This document shows positions 33,979 to 45,900 of a stretch of 64,000 nt of DNA, piece by piece. A program made the translations under genes and the position numbers. The DNA comes from Corbicula japonica (Eukaryota > Mollusca > Bivalvia > Venerida > Cyrenidae), in assembly GCA_038501625.1 (NCBI GenBank), contig JAZAYU010000003.1:3413001-3477000 (forward strand), in the 5' to 3' direction. The notes below the pieces were generated by a model, which was not told the DNA's origin, searched no databases, and saw only the letters and a program-made list of their open reading frames with translations. The first letter of the stretch is position 1, and each line of letters starts with the position of its first letter.

Positions 33979-36900
33979 ATGTACTACAGTGCAAACTTAC
34001 TGCAGAGGACATCTTGCAGAGAAATTAATGTAAGTTATTGAAACTAAGTTCGCAAAGTTTTGGTTTCCCTTAGCAAGTGCAACAAATCCGCAATTGTTAG
34101 TTTCTGTAAGAAAGATATGTGTATCTCCGTCAATAAGTAATGTACATCTGCGCAGCCCTGTCTTTGCCTAAGTGTAGGTTTTACTCCATAGATATGCCTT
34201 TGATCGTGCACATGTGGGGGAGGGGTGTACATCTGTGCCATCCTCAATTTCCTTCGCAGAGTTGTCATTCCTTACACTCACTTTACACAGACTTCCCGAA
34301 AGTTGTAAAAAAGTGTCAGACATGTGGTCAGACAAGATGTGAAAACCTGTCAGACCAAAACAAATTCTGTCTGACTGAAACATTTAACACATTAAATAAG
34401 CAAAACACAGTATTAAGGGTGTTTTTGTTTTGTTTTTCAGTGGTACGAATTGTCATTATGACGAATACGTAAAATATTTCATTCGGATATCCTCACTCAT
34501 TTCCCTCGGAACCTTCTCGAATCAAAACAGGGAGTAAAATTGTAATTTATCGAGTAAAATTGGAATATGCAGATCAAATTTTTGCCGGACGCTCGGTCCT
34601 ACAACATTGGAAATCACATCAGACCAGTCCAAATTTTACCTGACAGGTCCGACAGTCCGGTGACTTTCAGGAAGTCTGCTTTACATCTCTGCGAAAGGCT
34701 CAATGTCATGATTTTTAACCAAACTAAGAAGAGTCGTTTTATAGTTATACAGTCATAATTATGAATTTGAAAGCTTGAGGTAAAACAAATGACTGTAATC
34801 TTCAATATCTTTCATTAAAACCGAAGAAACCAATGCTATTTTAAATGTAATGGGTGAACTATTTCTTTGAGTTAAAATAAAAGTAGTTGAAAGTACTCCC
34901 AGCCTATAACAGAGGTGAATGTAATGAGTCGATAGTATAAGAGAGTGTGCCATCCTATCAGGATTTACACTGTAAGATTTAGAATTTTTAGGTTATTTAT
35001 CAAGATCTGAAGGCACAGAGGGCTCTTTCTTTATAATTAAATACTTAAAAGATGTGCTTCTAAAATGTAAGTGCATATGTTCTGAGGTACATAATTTTAT
35101 TGGAAAACACTAAACATTTCCTTATAGAGGCAAGATAATTCAGTCAATAGGTGTCAGATGATTTAAATTTTAGTTCTATGCAGTAGAACATTTTTCATTT
35201 ATATTAATAGTTATGCAATATATTTTACAATAAAACTTTTAATTTTTTTTTCACACACTATAAAAAAGAATTATGTTGTGATAAATATATATTTATTTGA
35301 TAAAGTAAAAGCATAGTTTAAGATTGACACAGTACCAATTATTTACATGACAGCAGTTACTAAAGTATGAAAAGTGGAAATTGTTTATTGTTCCTTTTTT
35401 TCAGGCAAACCTCTGCACAAAGTTTGAGAGAGACCAACAGGTGACAAGACCGCTGATTGGACGATTAGGTCTTGAACACGAACTTGAAGGTCATGTAGGC
35501 TGCGTCAATTGCCTTGAATGGAATTCAAAAGGAAGGTATAGCACTTAAACTCATACCTGCCATATCCCCCGGCGGGGGGAAAAATCCCCCGGAATTTAGA
35601 GCCATCCCCTGGCCCCCCGGCGGGAGACGAAAATCCCCCGGAATTAACAAAAGTTAAGAAAAAAATTATAAAAATGCATTTGTGTCGCTCTCATCAGACA
35701 TTTGTCTAAACGCCGAATACACCGTTACGTATCTCGGACTCCTAACGGTTGTGTCAAAACGTTCCGAATTCGTCTAATTAGTGTCACCGAGAGGATTATC
35801 GATTATTTAGTGAGAATTGACAATTAACAGGATTGTTTATTGGATAATTGATTGTTTGCATAGGTGTGAATGAAATCACAAGTATACCGTCAATTTTATG
35901 TACAATTAGCGGACTTGTTTAAGGATTGAAGGTTTTTTTATGATGTCCAAAATATGTGTGTATCCGGATAATGGGACACTTTCGGATGCAAATTATTCGT
36001 CTTTTGACCAACAATTAACGTTTTGGCACGTTTGCAAATATTTTTTTAATTACAAAGTAGGAAGAAATGGCCAGTCAAGCTGATTCTTGCATCCTTGGAA
36101 TAAAAATATAATAGCCAAGCTGCAACATTTGATATAATCAGGGACGGATCCAGATTCAGTAGTGTTGCTCGAACACAATTTTTGGGCAGCAATATTTAAT
36201 TTTCATGGGGATTTTGAACAGAAAATAGAAATTATAATGTAAATACACAAAGACTTTCCTAAACAAACCCCCTTAGCATACTTAGAAAGATCCAGACTGA
36301 CTCCTGGTCTGGTTTGACTGCAGAGACCATATGTTGAGCGTTAAATTCGAACTCAGCATCTGCAGCAAGTTAATAACATCCACGTCCATGTTAGTTAACT
36401 TAAATAATTGTTCTAACTGATGTGAGTCTGTGCTATGCATCAGAGTTTGTCAGACTGTTCATATAGTGTTTGTTTTATATAGTTTTATTATGTGCTGACA
36501 CCCTGTTACAAAAAAAAACATAATAAAAATATTGTTTAAATAAATGCGGATAAATATATTTAATATTGCATCTTAGTTTAGTTTCTAGTAAATTCCGCTT
36601 GATTAGCCGCGTTAAAAAATCCCCTGGAATTATATCGGAATCCCCTGGAATTTTGAACCAAATCCCCTGGAATGCTTACCAGAAATATGGCAGGTATGTA
36701 AACTATAATTCTTTTGTGAATGCTTTTCTAACTGTCCAACTTTAATATAGAACTCAACTATCTGCTGAATCTCAAGGGTCATTTTGATCAATTTTAAGTT
36801 AAACTGCCCATAAATAGCCAAATTACCCAAAATTTAAGTTAACAATTACCTTCATCTTAATTCAGAGGGGTCAAAAGAAGGCTTTTTTTGAAATATGAAT

Positions 36901-39900
36901 GAGTCAAAGGGTCATCTCTAAAGTCAGATGGAAACCCTGACAATACTTGTCTTATTCACCAAATACTTTCAATGATATCTAGATCAAGTTCATAACTGGG
37001 TCATGTGACCCTTAAAACTAGGTCACTAGGAAAAATTAAAGAAAATGATTGTCTGCACCCTAGGGGTCTTAATTTTGGTGGGATCTTCATCAAACTTAGT
37101 CAATATGTTTATCTCAATGATATCTAGGTCAAGTTCATAACTGGGTCATGTGACCTTGAAATCTAGGTCACTAGGTCAAATTATAGAAAAGCTTGTCTGC
37201 ACTCTAGCGGTCGTAATTTTTGTCCGATCTTCTTCAAACTTAGTCAGAATGTTTATCTCATTGACATCTAGTTCAAGTTTGAAACAGGGTCATTTGACCT
37301 TGAAAACTATGTCACTAGGTCAAATTATAGAAAAAGCTTGTCCGCACTCTAACAGTTTTAATTTATGGTCAGATCTTCTTTAAACTTGGTCAGAATGTCT
37401 ATCTCAATGATATCTAGGTCAAGTTCATAACTGGATCATGTGACCTTGAAAACTAGACCACTATCTCAAAGTAAAGAAAAAGCTTGTCTTCAGTCAAGCG
37501 GTCTTCATTTTGGTCCGATCTTCTTCAAACTTGGTCAGAATGTTTATCTCAATCACATCTAGTTCAAGTTTGAAACTGGGTCATTTGACCTTGAAAAATA
37601 GGTAACTTGGTCAAATTATAGAAAAAGCTTGTCCACACTCTAGTGGTCTTAATTTTGGAGGGATCTTTTTTTAAACTTGGTCAGAATGTCTATCTCAATG
37701 ATATCTAGGTCAAGTTTGTAACTGGGTCATGTGACCTTGAAATCTAGGTCACTAGGTCCAATTATAAAAAAAGCTTGTCTGCACTCTAGCGATCTTAATT
37801 TTGTTCCGATCTTCTTCAGACTTGGTCAAAATGTTTATCTCAATGATATCTAGGTCAAGTTCGAAAGTGGGTCATGTGACCTTGAAAACTAGGTCACAAG
37901 GTCAAATTATAGAAAAATCTTGTTCGCACTCTCTCTTAATTTTGGTGGGATCTTCTTCAAACTTGGTCAGAATGTTTATCTCGATGCTATCTAGGTCATT
38001 TTCGTAACTGGGTCATGTGACCTTGGAAACTAGGTCAATAGGTTGAATTTTAGAAAAAGATTGTCAGCACTCTAGTGGTTTTAGTTTTGGGCCGATCTAC
38101 TTCAAGCTTGGTCAGAATGTTTATCTCAATGATATCTAGGTCAAGTTCAAAACTGGATCATATGACCTTGAAACTAGGTCACTGCCAAATTATAGAAAAA
38201 GCTTATCCGCACTCTAGTGGTCTTAATTTTGGTCCTCTTTTTCAAGTTTGGTCAGAATGTTTATCTCAATGATATCTAGGTCAAGTTCGAAACTGGGACA
38301 TGTGACCTTGAAATCTGGGTCACTAGGTCAAGTTATAATAAAAGCTTGTATGCGCACTAGTGGTCTTAATTTTAGTCTTCACTTTTATTACCATAAGATC
38401 TTGGTTCATTTCTTTAAATTGCCATATTGCATTATAGGTTCCAGAGTTATGGACCTGGGGGCCGCCCCTGAAAGTGCCGAAATTAACTATTTAGGCCTTG
38501 TCTGCACAATTACAGCTTCATTTTTGATTTGAATTTAATCAGACTTGTACAATACTTGAGTTTCTATAAGATCACTGTTCCTTTCTTGAATTAGCTAGAC
38601 TCCATAATGGGTTCCAGAGTTATGGCCCTTGAAAGAGCCAAAGTAAGCTATTTTGACCTTTTCTCCACAATAGCAGCTTTATTTTTTGACTTGATTTTAC
38701 CACACTTTCACAAAACTCTTGCAAGCATTGAGCAGTTGTTGACAGGTGAGCGACTTGAGAATTGTTATTCCATTGAAACATGAAAATGAATGTGGTTTAT
38801 AATGTTATACATGTGTTCCATGGAACACCAAATTCTAGTCTTATACAGATGATAGAACTACAGGTTTTTCACACCTGAGGAGTTTTGCTGTTTTCTATTG
38901 CATTCAGCAAGTTTAAATACATGTTGTGTGTGTTTCAGTTTACTGGCTAGTGGTTCAGATGATGTACAGATCCTTATCTGGGATCCGTTCAGAAAGAAGA
39001 AATTAACTAGCATTCAGACAGGTCATCAAGGCAATATATTCTCCGTCAAGGTAACACAAGTCATGTACAACTGTGCATGTATCCAGTGCATGTTAGTGCT
39101 AACCTAAAAATACTAAGTCCTAAGACCAGTCACCGAAATCCAAGGTGCTGATTGGTTGAAGTAAATACAGTCACAAAATCAACCAATCAGAAGCTAGATC
39201 TTGGGGACTGGTCTTCAATTTCTTTCAGTTTTGAAGTTAAGCCTTAGCCCAAATTTGAAAAAAGGTATGTTTCATGGCTTTAAAAAGAAACCTGCTTTAA
39301 TTATGTTCACATGATACTAGTCTTTAAAAATATTATTCAACTACAGCAAATCTTGAAACTGCTGTGTTTTACTTGTTTGACATTGTCTGTGAATAATGAT
39401 GATGAAACTTTTGACAAGGTATTACTTTACAGTTTCTTCCAAATTCCAATGACAACATTATTGTGAGTGGTGCTGCGGACAGTAAGGTTAGAGTTCATGA
39501 CATCGAAGCCAAAGAAACAACACATGTGTTCTCCTGTCATGTTAGTCGTGTCAAGCGTATCGCTACAGCACCTAAGCTTCCTTTCATGTTTTGGACTGCA
39601 GCGGAGGATGGCTGTATTATGTAGGTAGTTTTTATAATTTCTCTCATGGTACTGTTTTCTTATCACATGGGCAACTAGTGTAGATCACATAAACCTCCAG
39701 CACATCAGTGAAGTCTTGCACACAAAAAATGAACTAACAGTTGTAGAGCTGGTCCAATAAGTATAAAATTGAGAACGGAGAACAGTCTCAAATCTTAGCC
39801 ATCTGATTGGATAAATTTGAGCGCAGTCTCAGACCCTACAAATGGGAAATTTGAGATCTGAGTCTCATTTCTATAATAAGATTTATAACCTTAGGGCCTG

Positions 39901-42900
39901 ATCTGGATCTACTCTGATCCATGTAGTAATTTGCCGAAGTGATCCATGTAGTAACTTTATCCATGGTGTAAAGAGTTAATCTTTTATATATAATTCCACA
40001 TGGGTCAGTGACATTAGCTGTCAGAAAAAGAATGAATGCTGTTTGTGCAAAAATATAAGTATACCTAATGTAATCTACAAACGGAAAACATGGTACTATT
40101 GTGGCATCATTATATGTCGCTGTGGTTTAAATTTTCATAAATTTTGTGCTAGAGAAAGTGAGAATTCAAACCAAGCTAATTCAAACCATAGCATATGAGA
40201 ATAATAAAATATGGTAATTTATAATGCCCACTCAAAAATGTAATTTTTGTCTTTCGGGCAAAATTTGAAATTTCCCAGTTTCCAAAGACATTTAACATGA
40301 TGGGACTTTTTTGAAAATAGTCTGCAGAAACATTATGTCAATTAAATATTAACCCTTTCCTCCATAGACACACCTTTATTGCATGGGCAAACAGTGTAGA
40401 TCAAGATCAGCCGGCACATCTGTGCCATCTGATCAGGATCTGCACTGTTCGCTTTATGATTTGTTATGTTATTTCTTACCAAAATGTGACAAGTGCAGAT
40501 CCTGATCAGATGGCATGGATGTGGTGGCTGATCTGGATCTACACTTGTCGCACATGCGTAAAATTGCGTATATATGGAGGAAAGGGTTAAAATAAATGCT
40601 CTGTGTAACAAACATGAACAGCTTTACTGTCTTGAAAGTATTAAAATGTTAAGGCTTGGGTTGTCAGAACAGGGAGAAGTTTTTCCAAATTTAGGGAGAA
40701 GTTTCTTTGAATTTTAGCTTTCTGCATGAAATATGTAGGGAAAACCTTTCCCTTGACTTAGCAGATAGAGAAGTTATGGAGATTTGGTAGAATATTTCTT
40801 ATTTCTCCCAAGTCTCCGTCTAAGCCATTCCCTGTAAGGGAAAAAAATGGTTTCAAGATGACAACATTTCATAGAACAGTGTCATTGGCACAAAATGTGT
40901 GTGTTTGTTTACAGGCAGTTTGACTTGCGGAGTCCAGAATTATGCCAGTCCAACAGTAAGAATGTTCTCATCAACCTTGACAGTCATGTGGGAGGTCAGG
41001 CTGAGTTCAAATGCATTGCCATCAATCCTGCGAGGCCAGAACTGATGGCCGTTGGTGCTAACGACCCGTATGTACGTGTATATGACAGGAGAATGCTGTC
41101 ATGTCAGAGTCTCAAAATTTCAGACGATGGACATCAAAGGTTGGTAATCAACTATTATGGACTCAATTTATAAATATTTATACAGATTTTGCATTTGATC
41201 ATTAAGCCTTTTTTTTGTATTTGCCAGATGTCACACTCTGCATTGCAAAATAAGTAAAAGTAAGGTATAATTATCAAGGTAATATTTGTGACAGTTTTGT
41301 TATGAAATGTGGCTGTCAAAACAGATTCCTGATAATAAAGACTTCATATTATCAATGTCTTCTTTCAATCTATTTTATTGATAATACTTCTTGGATACAA
41401 GTATTTGAAATCAGCACTATTTCTTGAGAATTAAAATGATGTTGCTCCTTCTGTTGTTAACATAAATGCAAACATTTGATGTCTGATAAATATTGCTTTA
41501 TAGTCAGAATCCCATGTGTTGGTTAATTAAGTGTGCTTACTCATACATTCAGGTTTACTCTTTGGCTAGAGGATTTAAAACTGAGATTGGAAACCAGTCT
41601 CAAATCTCAAGCATCTGATTGGCTGAAATAGTGACTGGTCGCCATTTCAGCCAATCAGATGCTTGAGATTTGAGAGTGGTTTCTATGCTCAGTTTTATAA
41701 CCTTAGGCATTTATTTCAGGTTTAACTCCAGTGAAGAATTTTACCTCCCGAGAGGTTGTGTAGAATATTATATTCCTGGTAGGTGTATCATTGTTACTTT
41801 CCTATAACATTTTTTACTTATGACTCCTAGTAAGGACAAGTGTTTTGTTTGCCATCTGATCTTGTAAAGAGAGATTTATGATGCTTACCTTTGGACCCAT
41901 GGCTTGGGGTGAAGCAGCTGGCATTTCATCTCGATTGTTCCGTATAATATGTCAATCCAGCTGTATGAGTATGGACCAATTTTCAGGGGGAGGACTCGAT
42001 AGGGTGTGGATGAGAAAGAGCAATGCTGTATTATTATAGTAAGGAATACTTCAACAAAATAACATCCATTCACTGTGATTGAACTCAGACCCCAGGATTA
42101 ACAGTGATTTGTGCTAACTTTCAATCCTCCAAAACTCTTATTATTGAATTTAGAGACTGATAAGTACTAATCTTGCATACAATTTGACAGTATTATTCTT
42201 AAAATTTAGGTCATATACCTCAGAAAAAAGATGACTATAGAAAGAAACTGCGGGCATTAGCAGCGACCTATGTGACATTCAGTCCGGATGGTTCGGAGTT
42301 ACTGGTGAACCTCGGGGGAGAACAGATCTATCTGTTTGATGTGAACAGGAAGAGGAGGATACAGAAGTTCGATATCTCAATGGTTCTCTCATCTAATGGC
42401 ATTGTCAAAGGTAGGGGCTTACATAGTGCATATCAGATTAATATAATATGAAATAAACAAATAAATCTTACAGCGGAGAGTGAAGATCCTGATCAGATGG
42501 CATGGATATGATGGCTGATCTGGACATATAATGGTCATCCATGGCATAAAGGCCATATACCATGAAGTAAAGGGTGAATCAGCTGCGCATGTGTTGTAGG
42601 CTTGTCGTTCTGTGATTTTGATGCAGCCCAGTAATGGATAATAGGCATTTCAAAAATGTATTGATTGAATGGCACACTGAGAATACAGTTTAGGGAGTGC
42701 ACAAATACAAACCCAGTTGTAAAATGTACTTCTAAAATGCACTTGATAAGTTCAAAATAAAACTGCAATTGTATCATTACTTCAAATGAGACTACAAGAC
42801 GGCATGAGAAGAGCTCTAAACCCTTTACACCATATATTTATACACCTTAATGGCATACATTGTAGATCCAGATCAGCCGCCACATCTGTGTTTTTGCTTC

Positions 42901-45900
42901 AGGATCTGCCCTGTTTACATTTTGATTTATTGGGTTATTTCTGACTAAAAAGCAAACAGTGCAGATTATGATTTATAGAGGCACAGATGTGTCAGCTGAC
43001 CTGGATGTACAATGTTTGCACATGGGATAAAATGTGTATATATGGAGGAAATGGTAAAACTGTAAAAATGAGCAGACTTAGGTCGGTATACACTGGAGAC
43101 TTTTTACAAAGTTTAGGGATAGGCAGACTGATCTGGGATTCAATATTACACTTTAGGTTAAAGATCAGTTCTGTCAAATTTCAAAATATACTGTCATGAA
43201 AATAGCATCAGTGCAATGGTAGGTGATAAGGCTGTAACCTGGGCATCTTGATGGAAACTTATTTTATGTATGTAAATAAAAAACACTTTTATTTCACACT
43301 TTCAGAAGCAAGTCAGGGAAGTGTGAACGGATTTAGCACATACCGTAATGGCTCAACTAATGGTGTGGTGACAAATGGCATGTCAAAACACCTTCATGAT
43401 ACCGTCCATGAAACTCGCGCAGCTCAGACAGATCAGGAGAAACCTCAGCATAAAAAGTCAGTTCCTTATCCTTGTTTTGCCCTGTTTTTATTTTTCTACA
43501 GAATTACATTTAGAAGATATATGCCTGAGCAAAAAATACCATTTTTTAAGTTCAAAAACAAAAACTTTATGATGCCAAAGTTAATTATATTAGACTGAGG
43601 CTTTCTGCAGTAAAGTTTTGTTCTTAGAAGCCTTGTTCATTTATGATGTTTGTTGATGTTGTTGTTATTGAGTTTTCATTAAAAGAATTGTAGATGTAGG
43701 CTTATCATCTTATTGACTGCACAACCAACTGATGAAAATTTACACAATTCCAGTAAAATTATCCAGATAGAACTCAAAAATGCCCACAAGAAACAGTATT
43801 AAACTTAACAGTGTGTAAGAAAATCAAAAACCTGGACATTAAGAACCCTCAAAAATGTGTTGTAACCAAAATGCATGAAATGTTATGCCCATTAATATAA
43901 GTGCATTTACAGTATGCCAGTTCTAATTATCAGCAAAATTTTAGCAAAAACTGCAAGTAACATAGAACCTGCAGGATTTTGTGTCACGTAGTCAATGGCA
44001 GCACACATTCCAAAATTTATCCCTGTGAAATACAATAATCTTTTATGGATAGTTTGTCTTCTTGCAGTCACAGGTTAGAAAAGAAGCATTTACCTCCAGT
44101 GGTTGAAAGTTTGAAAAAGAAAGCCAATGCTTACTTTGAGAAGGAGCAATACACAAAAGCAATAATACTCTACAATCAGGCCATAGCTCGAGCTCCAAAT
44201 GCTTCAATGCTCTATGGGAACAGGGCTGCTGCCTTCATGAAGAGAAAATGGTTTGTCATTAGCTAAAGTTAATGATAATGTTAAAGCTAGCCTGACTAAT
44301 ATTTTTATTATATACCTATGAATATATTTATCATAGTGCATCGTTGATCTGCAAAATTGATACAACTCGTCAGATTAGAAATTCCGTATCAAACAATGTG
44401 CATTTCCAATTGCTTATTTTGCAGCTTCCCGTGTTCTATGTGACGTCATATGCTACGTCACACTAGGTTGTCGTTATTTTCCGGCACATAACGAACTTCA
44501 AAATAGGAAATTTCTGTCGCAGTTTTACAAACGTTACGGTATTTTTACGCCATTCATAAATTTTCTAGGCCATTCATAAATTTACTATCGCGTTTTTCTG
44601 CTCTTATGTAAACCACGTTTTTGACTAAAAATTTGCCGTTTAGTTTATTTAAATTTGTTTTGAGCGAGAAGGGTATATAATAAAAGGAACATTATGACAG
44701 TATGCATTCTGTAGGTTCGTATTATTTCTCATTGCGTATGTAACCACATCACACTCGACCTTCGGTCTCGCGCAATATTGTTTACATACCCAACTAGAAA
44801 AATACGAACCTACAGAATGCATACTGTTATAATATTTCATATGTATCAGTTTTACTAACCAGTTTTACCATTCAACATTTTGCATAGGAATTTATTAAAA
44901 GTTTACAAGTTTATAATGATTTAAATGTCTTTTGTAATTTTCAGTAGATATGACTTTTATTGCATGGGTGAACAGTGTAGATCATTATCAGATGAAACAT
45001 TTGTGCCATCTGATCAGGATCTAAACTGTTAAATCTGTTTGCTTCTTGGTCAGAAATAACCTAATGATCAAAAAGCAGTGTAGATCCTGATCAAAGGGCA
45101 TAGATACACTGTTTGCCCATATACTAAAAGTTATATCTAAAAAGTAAAGGGTTAAGTTACCTGAAAAAATCGTCTCTATTTTTAGGAACATTGTAAATAC
45201 ATTAACCCTTCACTCCATATAAATGCCTGTGTGGCATAAGTGAACAGTCTAGATCCTGATCAGCTTGCACATCCTTGTTGTCTGATCAGGATCTGCCCTG
45301 TTCGCTTTTTGATTTATTAGGTGATTTGTGCCAGCTGATCTGGATCTACACTGGTCACACATGCATTATAGGCATATTTATATATACTCAACAAAAAATG
45401 TTTTGCAACTTTTGCATTTTTTAACAGTTAAAAACAACGAAAGTTAACAAGTGATACAAACCATCCTTATATGAAAGAACTATTGTCCCAGCATAATATC
45501 CTTTATTCAAATTGAAGCTTTTATCAATAATGATTGAAAAAGAATGACGAAAATGATTGGATATAGGCTGTAATTTTTTCACAAATCAGCACATTTTTTA
45601 CCAAATGAGTGAGAAGTGTCACCCCATTGATATGCCTATGCTTGAGATGCAGGCTAGGTAATTGTCTTTTTTTAGATAACTTTTGACGTTTAATAGGAAC
45701 TGGCATTAGAACTGTACATATGTTTTTGTACCATTTGTCTTTTTTATTTCCATTCCATGCAAAACATAGAGAAAGTTGCAAAACATTTTTTGTTCAGTAT
45801 AGTAAAAGGTTAAAAAAAGAATTGTAATGATTTTTACTAAATGGTCCTTACTATGATGAGTCTGACTATACTTTTATATTCGATGTGGAGACCTATTGTT

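Noticed and set aside
37150..38532. Several plus-strand frames with RMFISMISRSSSK-like peptides
   Set aside because: All are readings of the 145 bp intronic repeat of WDTC1.
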